Origin: Alphaproteobacteria bacterium
Lineage (GTDB): Bacteria; Pseudomonadota; Alphaproteobacteria; Rhizobiales; Xanthobacteraceae
Length of the DNA: 6,088 nt
NCBI GenBank assembly: GCA_005884855.1
Contig: VAZS01000244.1
Location: 1-6,088, forward strand
Reading direction: 5' to 3'
The notes beneath the pieces are model-generated. The model was not told the origin of the DNA and made no database searches. It saw only the letters and a list, made by a program, of their open reading frames with translations. Position numbers and translations under genes: made by a program. Below are positions 1-5,773 of the stretch, piece after piece (position 1 is the stretch's first letter; every line of letters starts with the position of its first letter).

Positions 1-62
1 AAATGTTTTTGCAAATGGGACTGGACAGGGCAAATCAGATTGATCCGCCTCAACAAATCAGG
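1..62 (-). repeat. Possible fragment of a dispersed Bradyrhizobium-type repeat
   Basis: On the minus strand this stretch reads as AT-richer DNA than the genes around it, and one frame gives a short peptide running RINLICPVQSHLQK. I recall very similar strings (LICPVQS...QKY) at many unrelated places in Bradyrhizobium genomes, usually as tiny hypothetical proteins, which suggests a dispersed repeat whose edge lies here. The octamer CTGATTTG occurs twice on the minus strand (31-38 and 54-61). The element is cut by the window edge, so its length and ends are unknown. The identification rests on memory rather than a search; the remaining bases to 113 show no gene and no convincing ribF terminator. 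Confidence 0.35.
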
Positions 63-113
63 TTTTTCGCGCATTGCCGCCAGCGTGCGTTCAGCCTTGC
101 CTCGGTGAGCAGG

Positions 114-1103
114 CTAGGTGGAATTGACCACCCCAAGCTTCGGGAAGGACTCGGGAGCCGCCGCTAGCACTCTGCGGGCGCGGCTGCTGTCCTCGTTCAT
201 CTGGGCTATCAGCGCCTCCGCACTGTCGAACTTCAATTCCTCGCGGATGAATCCAATGAAGGCGACATCGAGTACCGTTCCATAGAGGTCGCCGTCGAAA
301 TCGAACAGGAAGATTTCAAGCAGCGGCGCCCCATTGTCGAAAGTAGGCCTGCGGCCGAAGCTGGCTACGCCATCGAAGCGCAGTTGGTCCTTGCCTTCGC
401 TGCGCGCAACACGCACCGCGTAGATGCCGTGCCTCAGCCCGCAATTCTTGTCGAGGCGGATATTGGCGGTGGGGTATCCGAGATCGCGGCCGCGTTTCTC
501 GCCATGGATCACCTCGCCGGTGACGAACCAGGGACCGCCGAGCATCAAGCTCGCTTCCTCGATTTGTCCCTCGGCGAGCGCCATTCGAATCGCGCTGGAG
601 GAGACCGGCCGCTCCTCGACATCGACGTGGGGCTGCACATCGACCTCGATGCCAAGCCGGGGAGCCTCGTTAACCAGCAGGCTCGGCGAGCCGACACGGC
701 CCTTGCCGAAATGAAAGTCGTAGCCGACCGCGATGCCGCTTACCCTCAGCCGCTGGATGAGGTCATGGTGAATGAAATCTTGCGCGGTGGTGCCGGCGCG
801 GGTCTTGTCGAAGGTCATCACGACCGCGCCTTGCAGCCCGGCCCCGGCCAGCAGCCGCAGCTTCGCCCTCTCGTCGGTGAGCCTGAACTGCGGGGTGTTC
901 GGGCTGAAGAACAGGCGCGGGTGCGGCTCGAACGTTACGGCCAGGGCTGGACGCCGATGCAGCCGCGCCATTTGCAAGGCCGCCGCGATCACCGCACGGT
1001 GGCCGAGGTGGACGCCGTCGAAATTACCCATCGCGACCACGGCTCCGCGTGGGATCGCGGCCGCCGGCGTGGTGTCGCGGATAACGGTAAAGCCAGGCGT
1101 CAT
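114..1103 (-). CDS. ribF: Bifunctional riboflavin kinase / FAD synthetase RibF
   Basis: RibF phosphorylates riboflavin to FMN and then adenylylates FMN to FAD in the cytoplasm. The 329-residue product has the usual two-domain layout and a typical length. The N-terminal FMN adenylyltransferase domain shows GNFDGVHLGH at residues 26-35 (nucleotidyltransferase HxGH), TFEPHP at 57-62, GYDFHFGKGRVGS at 127-139 and VSSSAIR at 167-173. The C-terminal flavokinase domain shows GEKRGRDLGYPTAN at 201-214 (ATP/flavin site), GIYAV at 226-230, SFGRRPTF at 248-255, and Glu263, which matches the family's catalytic base. The ATG at 1103 is chosen because the frame begins there with a family-like N terminus; its ribosome site is weak (an AAAGAAAA tract). 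It is transcribed divergently from the CheY-like gene. In many alphaproteobacteria ileS follows ribF; here a possible repeat follows and ileS is not visible. No key residue is missing. Confidence 0.97.
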   Translation of the reverse strand: MTPGFTVIRDTTPAAAIPRGAVVAMGNFDGVHLGHRAVIAAALQMARLHRRPALAVTFEPHPRLFFSPNTPQFRLTDERAKLRLLAGAGLQGAVVMTFDKTRAGTTAQDFIHHDLIQRLRVSGIAVGYDFHFGKGRVGSPSLLVNEAPRLGIEVDVQPHVDVEERPVSSSAIRMALAEGQIEEASLMLGGPWFVTGEVIHGEKRGRDLGYPTANIRLDKNCGLRHGIYAVRVARSEGKDQLRFDGVASFGRRPTFDNGAPLLEIFLFDFDGDLYGTVLDVAFIGFIREELKFDSAEALIAQMNEDSSRARRVLAAAPESFPKLGVVNST

Positions 1104-1120
1104 TTCAGGTTTTCTTTAAC

Positions 1121-1138
1121 CAAAGCGAGTGGGCTTTG
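1121..1138 (-). promoter_or_regulatory. Inverted repeat in the ribF leader
   Basis: CAAAGC (1121-1126) and GCTTTG (1133-1138) form a perfect 6-bp stem with a 6-base loop, ending 17 bases upstream of the ribF ATG. If transcription starts near 1133, as the candidate promoter predicts, only part of the hairpin would be in the mRNA, so it could equally be a protein-binding dyad. It is far too small to be an FMN riboswitch, and none of that riboswitch's conserved elements are visible. A function is not established. Confidence 0.3.
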
Positions 1139-1139
1139 A

Positions 1140-1169
1140 CCGTGACGTGGGGCGCCCGGCGAAGTCAAG
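1140..1169 (-). promoter_or_regulatory. Candidate ribF promoter
   Basis: On the minus strand CTTGAC(T) at 1163-1169 matches the alphaproteobacterial housekeeping -35 box. A 17-base spacer leads to TCACGG at 1140-1145, which is a poor -10 box. The implied start near 1133 would give a leader of about 30 bases before the ribF ATG. The good -35 and spacing argue for it and the weak -10 against it. Confidence 0.3.
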
Positions 1170-1223
1170 CGTACCACCAGCGGCTTGGCCAGGATCGGCG
1201 TGTGCTTCCGCTGCGGTATCGGG

Positions 1224-1245
1224 TTAACGGGCTGTTTAACGGCTG
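1224..1245 (+). repeat. TTAACGG direct repeat upstream of the CheY-like gene
   Basis: TTAACGGGCTG (from 1224) is followed by TTAACGGCTG (from 1236), two near-identical half-sites 12 bases apart, about one helical turn. This resembles the alphaproteobacterial CtrA site TTAA-N7-TTAA, but the spacer here is 8 rather than 7 bases. It lies about 90 bases upstream of the CheY-like start, in a region that could control either divergent gene. It may be a binding site for a dimeric regulator or a chance repeat. Confidence 0.3.
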
Positions 1246-1332
1246 ATGCTACTGCAGGGAAAAGGACCAGCGTAGCTTTCGGCCCGTGCAGGTTTGGCTT
1301 GCGGCGTTAGATAGTGGAGCGAGGAATCCAAG

Positions 1333-1728
1333 ATGGCCGTTGATACGTCGATGTCGGTTCTGGTGGTGGATGACTACGGCACCATGATCCGCATTATCAG
1401 AAACCTGCTGAAGCAGCTTGGCTTCGAGAATATCGACGATGCCAGCGACGGATCGGCGGCGCTGAACAAGATGCGAGGCAAGAAATACGGGCTGGTGATC
1501 TCCGACTGGAACATGGAGCCGATGACCGGTTATGACCTGCTTCGAGAGGTTCGGGCTGATCCCAATCTGGCGACTACGCCGTTCATCATGATCACGGCGG
1601 AATCCAAGACCGAGAACGTGATCGCCGCCAAGAAAGCCGGCGTGAACAATTACATCGTCAAGCCGTTCAATGCCGCCACCCTCAAGACCAAGATCGACGC
1701 AGTCTTCCCTGATACCGTGAGCGCATAG
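1333..1728 (+). CDS. Stand-alone CheY-type response regulator
   Basis: This is a single receiver domain of 131 residues with no output domain. It closely resembles chemotaxis CheY: VVDDYGTM near the N terminus, ISDWNM around the phosphorylation site, MITAES, and NYIVKPF near the C terminus. All the receiver residues are present: Asp13 and Asp14 (Mg binding), Asp58 (phosphoacceptor), Thr88, Tyr107 and Lys110. Each is one position on from E. coli CheY Asp12/13, Asp57, Thr87, Tyr106 and Lys109. A GAGGA ribosome site at 1321-1325, 7 bases before the ATG at 1333, fixes the start; Met7 has no such site. No cheA, cheW or other che gene is in view, so the cognate kinase is unknown. It could act on the flagellar switch, serve as a phosphate sink, or work as an adaptor in another phosphorelay. 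The neighbouring EAL protein may hint at motility. Confidence 0.93.
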   Translation: MAVDTSMSVLVVDDYGTMIRIIRNLLKQLGFENIDDASDGSAALNKMRGKKYGLVISDWNMEPMTGYDLLREVRADPNLATTPFIMITAESKTENVIAAKKAGVNNYIVKPFNAATLKTKIDAVFPDTVSA

Positions 1729-1764
1729 CGCCCGACCCAAGGCCTTTGCCGTGGCGGCGACCGA

Positions 1765-2619
1765 CTACCACCTGAGTTCGCGCGTCAGCGCGCGCGGCGG
1801 ATGGCCGAACAGCTCCTTCACCGAGGCGGGGTCGAGCTGGTCGACGCCCTCAAAATCCTCGGCGTGAATGCCCCGGGTAACGAACAGGCAATCGATCCCG
1901 AAACTGTGCGCGCCCGCCAAATCGGTTCGAACTGAATCGCCGATGGCCAGAACGCGATTCAGCTCGATTGGATTATGGTGGCGTTCGGCGGCCAGTTCCA
2001 TGGCGCGCTCATAGATCGGGCGGTGCGGCTTGCCGTAAAAAATCACCTCGCCGCCGAGTTCGCGATACAGTTCGGCGATCGCGCCGGCGCAATAGATCAG
2101 GCGGTCGCCACGTTCCACGACGATGTCGGGATTGGCGCAGATTAGCGTCAGGTTGCGATCGCGGGCCTGCAGCATCATCTTGCGATAATCTTCAGCCGAT
2201 TCCGTCTCGTCGTCGAACAGGCCGGTGCAGACGATGTAGTCGGTCTGCTCCAGCGGAGCCAGCACCATATCGAGCCCGCGATGCAGTGAACTGTCGCGCT
2301 CCGGGCCGATCCAGTACATTTTGCGGCCTGGGTGGTCGGCGACAAACTGCCTGGTCAGATCGCCGGAGCTGACGATGGCGTCATATGTGTCGTCGGCAAC
2401 GCCAAGCTTGCGCAACTGGCGTTGCACCGAATCCGCTGGCCGCGGCGCATTCGTGATCAGGATTACGGTGCCGCCTTGCTTGCGAAATGTATGCAGGGCC
2501 TCGCAGGCCTCGGGAAATGCCACGAGGCCGTTATGAACGACGCCCCAGATATCGCTGAGCACGACTTCAAGGCCGCCCACAAGGTCGCGCAGCCCCTCGA
2601 CAAACCGGAGTGACGTCAT
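1765..2619 (-). CDS. HAD-superfamily class IIA hydrolase, TIGR01459 type
   Basis: This 284-residue cytoplasmic protein belongs to the HAD class IIA hydrolases (the NagD / sugar-phosphatase-like branch), and its overall sequence fits the uncharacterised TIGR01459 family. Motif I is SDIWGVVHNG with the nucleophile Asp23. Motif II is ITN at residues 55-57, followed by a SSG turn at 84-86. The C2-type cap lies between, with ANPD at 162-165. GKPH at 196-199 supplies the Lys, and motif IV is GDSVRTD at 227-233 with Asp228 and Asp233. The usual second Asp of motif I (DxD) is Trp25, which I recall as normal for this family, so the substrate and even phosphatase activity are uncertain. The ATG at 2619 lies only 15 bases after the EAL gene stop and has no good ribosome site, so translation is probably coupled and the two genes share a message. 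It ends 36 bases from the convergent CheY-like gene, with no clear terminator between. Confidence 0.92.
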   Translation of the reverse strand: MTSLRFVEGLRDLVGGLEVVLSDIWGVVHNGLVAFPEACEALHTFRKQGGTVILITNAPRPADSVQRQLRKLGVADDTYDAIVSSGDLTRQFVADHPGRKMYWIGPERDSSLHRGLDMVLAPLEQTDYIVCTGLFDDETESAEDYRKMMLQARDRNLTLICANPDIVVERGDRLIYCAGAIAELYRELGGEVIFYGKPHRPIYERAMELAAERHHNPIELNRVLAIGDSVRTDLAGAHSFGIDCLFVTRGIHAEDFEGVDQLDPASVKELFGHPPRALTRELRW

Positions 2620-2634
2620 CGCATCGAGGGCCGT

Positions 2635-4125
2635 TCAGGCCGGCCCCGCGACGCGCCGCGCCAGCGCGGCATTGCCGGACACCCGCAGGGGATCGATGGC
2701 CGGGCCGTCGATGGAAGCAGTTTTGCCGAAGCCATTGGTTTCCTGCGCCTTGTTGGGGGAAGCCCCGGCGGTAGCAGATGCACCCTCTGGCCGCAACGGC
2801 CGGGGCGGCGCAAACAGAAAGCCTTGGCCGAACCGCACGTCATAATCGAGCAAGTCGACGACCGCGCGTTCCCCCTCGATCCGCTCTGCGATCAGGTCGA
2901 TGCCGAAGCGGCCAAGCAGGTCTGAAAGGTCGGAGGGATGAATGTCGGAGATTGTGCTTTGTCGCTGGTCGAGCAGCAACGCCGCGGGCACTTTTATGTA
3001 GCGAACGCCGCGATCGGCCAGTTCGCGCGGCTCGATCCGCAGATCGGTGACGTGATCGATCGAAAAACGGAAGCCGCGTTGCGCCAGCGCCGCGAGATGC
3101 TCGGTCCTGACCATATCCAGATTGCGGAAGGTGGCCTGCTTGAATTCGAGCACCAACGAGGGCGCCAGGGCGCGATTGGCTTCGAGAAAATCGAGGCACT
3201 GCGCGAATGTGGTTGGGTTGCCCAACGTGGTTGCGGCGAGGTTGCAGAACACGCCGACATCCTTGTTGCGCACCATCAGCCGCCGCAGGACCTGGACGCA
3301 TTTCAGCATGATCGCATGATCGATCCGCCCGATCAGGCCGGCGGCTTCCGCGATCAGGATGAAATCGTCGGCGGCGAGTACCTGATCGCGCTCGTCGCGC
3401 AGCCGGGTTACCGCTTCATAGAAGCGGACCTTGCGCTGAGGCAGGCTCACCATCGGCTGCAAATAGATATCGATCCGGTTCTCGTCGACGGCGCTTTTCA
3501 CGGCGGCGAGGATCTGGGCCTGGCTGCGCAACGGCGCGGACGGGGCGGTCAGGTGACCCGCAGAGAAAGCCCCAACCGTCCCCGCATTCGCCTCTTCGCT
3601 CGACGAAGCCGGCTGGTTTTGGGAGAGGTCTTGTTGGGGCATCTCTTTTTGGGACAGGTCGTGTTGGGACAGGTCTTTTTGCGCCTCGCTTGCGGCAGGC
3701 GTTGCGGCCGCCGCGGCACCCGCCGCCAGCATGTCGTCGTGGCTTGCCACCGATGCCGCGAGCTGCTTGACCAGCGTGCCCAGCTCGTTGATCTCGCCTA
3801 CCACCGCCTGGATGCGTTCAGCGCCAGCGGAATTCGCCGACACCAGCTTGCCCTCCATCGCGGCAAGCCGCCGGCCGAATTCGGCCACCTGACGGGCGAG
3901 ATCGGCGGTGCCGCGCGACAGGTCCGCGATCTGGCCTCCGACATCGGTGCGGTCCCGCAGACGCATGGAGACGGCATTATAAAGGATCAGGAAGGTCAGC
4001 GCGGTGAGCGCGACGATCGCGGATTCCATTCCGCTGATGCCTGCCAGCGAGTACAGGACCAGGCCGAGCGAGGCGGCGACGAGCACCATGCAGATGGCAA
4101 TGAAAATCGTGGAAATACGGATCAT
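2635..4125 (-). CDS. Membrane-anchored EAL-domain protein with degenerate active site (TipF-like)
   Basis: The 496-residue product has two hydrophobic membrane segments (about 6-28 and 35-51), a charged, probably coiled-coil stretch (about 60-130), an Ala/Ser/Gln-rich linker with DLSQ repeats (151-170), an EAL domain (about 205-440) and a low-complexity tail. EAL domains bind or hydrolyse cyclic di-GMP. Retained positions are QP 223-224, Glu237 (EAV in place of EAL), Asn295, Glu327, Asp357, Lys378, Glu414 and Gln434. The DDFG motif reads DHVT, so the second Asp is His358; the Asp after Lys378 is Pro380; and the usual TE after Glu327 reads KQ. I infer weak or no hydrolysis with possible ligand binding. 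The layout recalls Caulobacter TipF, a c-di-GMP receptor in flagellar placement; orthology is not shown. The ATG at 4125 is preferred over an upstream TTG (4182) because it leads straight into the membrane segment; a GAGGG at 4139-4143 precedes it at a rather long 13 bases. It is upstream of, and probably cotranscribed with, the HAD gene. Confidence 0.9.
   Translation of the reverse strand: MIRISTIFIAICMVLVAASLGLVLYSLAGISGMESAIVALTALTFLILYNAVSMRLRDRTDVGGQIADLSRGTADLARQVAEFGRRLAAMEGKLVSANSAGAERIQAVVGEINELGTLVKQLAASVASHDDMLAAGAAAAATPAASEAQKDLSQHDLSQKEMPQQDLSQNQPASSSEEANAGTVGAFSAGHLTAPSAPLRSQAQILAAVKSAVDENRIDIYLQPMVSLPQRKVRFYEAVTRLRDERDQVLAADDFILIAEAAGLIGRIDHAIMLKCVQVLRRLMVRNKDVGVFCNLAATTLGNPTTFAQCLDFLEANRALAPSLVLEFKQATFRNLDMVRTEHLAALAQRGFRFSIDHVTDLRIEPRELADRGVRYIKVPAALLLDQRQSTISDIHPSDLSDLLGRFGIDLIAERIEGERAVVDLLDYDVRFGQGFLFAPPRPLRPEGASATAGASPNKAQETNGFGKTASIDGPAIDPLRVSGNAALARRVAGPA
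3616..3675 (-). repeat. Four-copy 15-bp tandem repeat inside the EAL gene
   Basis: Four consecutive 15-bp units (3616-3630, 3631-3645, 3646-3660, 3661-3675) encode, in protein order, DLSQH, DLSQK, EMPQQ and DLSQN. Three units are nearly identical and one has diverged. Because each unit is five codons, gain or loss of copies keeps the frame and only changes the length of the linker between the coiled coil and the EAL domain. Confidence 0.9.
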
Positions 4126-4218
4126 GTTGCGCGGAACGCCCTCAAATTGCCGGTCCCCTGGCCCGTGGAGCGCGTCGCACAAGTCCGGCCGCGCTGTCCG
4201 GAGCGCCGCAACCTTAGC

Positions 4219-4230
4219 ATCAATGTTGAT
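4219..4230. promoter_or_regulatory. Small palindrome upstream of the EAL-HAD unit
   Basis: ATCAA and TTGAT flank a TG centre, making a 12-bp dyad about 95 bases upstream of the EAL start, in the gap after the aminotransferase. The local sequence is AT-richer than the genes on either side, as expected near a promoter. No convincing -35/-10 pair was found, so a regulatory role is speculative. Confidence 0.2.
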
Positions 4231-4269
4231 TCGAGCCGCTACTGTTCTTTTAGGACGCGCGCGACAGCC

Positions 4270-4290
4270 GTCGCTCCCGTCCCGAGCGAC
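4270..4290 (-). terminator. Stem-loop just after the aminotransferase stop
   Basis: GTCGCTC and GAGCGAC form a perfect 7-bp GC-rich stem with a 7-base loop, beginning 3 bases after the TAG stop on the minus strand. No T-tract follows, so it is not a standard intrinsic terminator. It could stabilise the 3' end of the mRNA or help factor-dependent termination before the EAL gene. Confidence 0.35.
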
Positions 4291-4292
4291 CG

Positions 4293-5639
4293 CTACGCCA
4301 CCGCGCGGATCACTTTGGCGACTTTCGCCACCATCTCGCCGATCTGGTCGTCGCTGATGATCAGCGGCGGCGTCAGGGCAAGGGTGTCCCCGGCGATACG
4401 CAGCATCAGGTCGTTGTCGTGGAACGCGCTGTTGAGCGCGTCGAAACCGCGCTTGCCCACCTGGTCCGCGCGTGGCGCGAGGTCGATGCCCGCGGTCAGG
4501 CCGACGGTACGGATATCCACCACGTTCGGCTCGCCTTTCAGCGACATCACGGCATCGGCGAATTTGCCCTCGAGCTTGTTGGCGCGCTCGAACAGCTTTT
4601 CGTCACGGTAGATATCGAGCGTGGCAAGGGCTGCCGCGCAGGCCAAAGGATGCGCCGAATAGGTGTAGCCATGCGTCAGTTCCACGACGTGTTCGGGGCC
4701 GCTCATGAAGGCGTCGTGGATGGTATCGCGCACCACCACGCCTCCCATTGGGGCCGCACCGTTGGTGATTCCCTTGGCAAAGGTGATCATGTCCGGCAGC
4801 ACGCCGTAACGTTCCGCGGCGAACGCGTAACCGAGCCTGCCGTAGCCGGTAATCACCTCGTCAAAGATCAGGAGAATGCCGTGCTTCTGGGTGATCTCGC
4901 GCAGCCGCTTGAGATAGCCCTTCGGCGCCGGTAGCACCCCGGTCGATCCGGCCATCGGCTCCACGATCACGGCGGCCATCGTGGAGGCGCCGTGCAGGTT
5001 CACCAGCCGCTCCAGCTCGTCGGCGAAATGGATGCCGTATTCCGGCTCACCTTTGGTGAAAGCCTGCTTCTCGCGGTCATAGGTGTGGGGGAGGTGGTCG
5101 ACGCCCGCCAGCAGCGTTCCGAACATTTTCCGGTTATTGACGATGCCGCCGACAGAGGTGCCGCCAAAGCCAACGCCATGATAGCCGCGCTCGCGGCCGA
5201 TCAGGCGGGTGCGGGTGCCCTGGCCCTGGGTCTGATGATAGGCCAGCGCGATCTTGAGCGCGGTATCGGCGGCTTCCGATCCCGAATTGCAGAAGAACAC
5301 GTGATCGAGCCCGGCGGGGGCGAGATCGGCGATGCGGCTTGCAAGTTCAAAGGCCTGCGGAATGCCAAACTGAAACGGTGGCGCATAATCCAGAGTCTCG
5401 GCCATCTTGGCGATCGCCGCTGAGATCTGCGGCCGGCCATGGCCGGCATTGGTGCACCACATCCCGGAGGCGGCATCGATGATCTTGCGGCCGTCGACGG
5501 TGATGTAATGCATGTCCTTGGCGCCGGCGAGCAGCCGCGGCGCCTTTTTGAAGGCCCGGTTCGCGGTGAACGGCATCCAATGCGCCGCGAGGTCGTTGGG
5601 CACGTTGACGGCGGCGGGGTGAGGGCTCTTGTCCAGCAT
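4293..5639 (-). CDS. Omega-amino acid (beta-alanine type):pyruvate aminotransferase
   Basis: This class III (fold type I) PLP-dependent aminotransferase would move the amino group of an omega-amino acid such as beta-alanine, or a related amine, to pyruvate, giving alanine and a semialdehyde or ketone. The 448-residue product matches the Pseudomonas putida enzyme (449 residues) throughout. It shows HWMPFTANR near residue 20, NSGSEAADTA at 118-127 (PLP phosphate), GYHG at 152-155 with Tyr153 stacking on PLP, FDEVITGYGR with Asp260, the Schiff-base Lys289 in FAKGITNGA, GYTYSAHP, and Arg414 in RIAGDTL, which fits the carboxylate-binding Arg of this subgroup. The ATG at 5639 is chosen because AAGAGG at 5645-5650 sits 5 bases upstream; the frame stays open to a GTG at 5696 that lacks a ribosome site. 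The exact substrate cannot be read from sequence, and other omega-transaminase substrates are possible. It lies downstream of prmB on the same strand with a 134-base gap. Confidence 0.94.
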   Translation of the reverse strand: MLDKSPHPAAVNVPNDLAAHWMPFTANRAFKKAPRLLAGAKDMHYITVDGRKIIDAASGMWCTNAGHGRPQISAAIAKMAETLDYAPPFQFGIPQAFELASRIADLAPAGLDHVFFCNSGSEAADTALKIALAYHQTQGQGTRTRLIGRERGYHGVGFGGTSVGGIVNNRKMFGTLLAGVDHLPHTYDREKQAFTKGEPEYGIHFADELERLVNLHGASTMAAVIVEPMAGSTGVLPAPKGYLKRLREITQKHGILLIFDEVITGYGRLGYAFAAERYGVLPDMITFAKGITNGAAPMGGVVVRDTIHDAFMSGPEHVVELTHGYTYSAHPLACAAALATLDIYRDEKLFERANKLEGKFADAVMSLKGEPNVVDIRTVGLTAGIDLAPRADQVGKRGFDALNSAFHDNDLMLRIAGDTLALTPPLIISDDQIGEMVAKVAKVIRAVA

Positions 5640-5644
5640 GGGGG

Positions 5645-5650
5645 CCTCTT
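5645..5650 (-). promoter_or_regulatory. Ribosome binding site deciding the aminotransferase start
   Basis: AAGAGG on the minus strand is followed by five C residues and then the ATG at 5639. This strong site favours the 448-residue product over the 467-residue GTG-initiated frame, whose upstream bases show no such motif. Confidence 0.75.
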
Positions 5651-5717
5651 CTTTCAGAAACGTGGCGGCTGGCTTCGAAACTATCAGCTTCGCCACAGGA
5701 CGGGAACGCTAGACGCC

Positions 5718-5739
5718 CCGATATTTCCTGTTTTATCGG
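5718..5739 (-). promoter_or_regulatory. Inverted repeat between prmB and the aminotransferase gene
   Basis: CCGATA and TATCGG form perfect 6-bp arms around a 10-base AT-rich centre, in the 134-base gap 79 bases upstream of the aminotransferase ATG. The gap is clearly AT-richer than the genes. The dyad has the size of an operator for a dimeric regulator, and a TAAAAT just upstream (minus strand) could serve as a -10 box, though no matching -35 was found. With no T-tract, it is less likely to be a prmB terminator. Confidence 0.35.
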
Positions 5740-5773
5740 CGGATTTTAGCACGATCGCGGTTCACGTGTGCGT

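Noticed and set aside
384..1139. Open frames on the plus strand opposite ribF.
   Set aside because: They are antisense to a gene with complete RibF motifs, are compositionally biased and match no family I recognise.
1104..1332. FMN riboswitch or small RNA gene in the ribF / CheY-like intergenic region.
   Set aside because: No conserved FMN riboswitch elements and no hairpin followed by a T-tract were visible; only the short dyad and direct repeat reported above.
1249..1740. A 163-codon minus-strand frame opposite the CheY-like gene.
   Set aside because: It lies antisense to a complete CheY-type receiver with a good ribosome site, and has no family features of its own.
1729..1764. Bidirectional terminator between the convergent CheY-like and HAD genes.
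   Set aside because: Only a very short GCC/GGC pairing is present and there is no T-tract on either strand.
4123..4182. TTG-initiated N-terminal extension of the EAL protein by 19 residues.
   Set aside because: The added residues are polar with no ribosome site before the TTG, whereas the ATG at 4125 begins directly with the membrane segment.
2938..4611. A 557-codon open frame on the plus strand opposite the EAL gene and the aminotransferase 3' end.
   Set aside because: It spans two well-supported minus-strand genes and the gap between them, and its protein shows no recognisable domain. Long antisense frames are common in GC-rich DNA.
5640..5696. GTG-initiated N-terminal extension of the aminotransferase by 19 residues.
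   Set aside because: The ATG at 5639 has a strong ribosome site at ideal spacing and gives the family's normal length.
5733..5755. GCCGATAA on the minus strand, an exact match to the flagellar sigma-28 -10 box, with TAAAAT nearby.
   Set aside because: The TAAA-like element is adjacent to it rather than about 11 bases upstream, and the sequence at the proper distance (CGCGATCG) does not resemble a -35 box.
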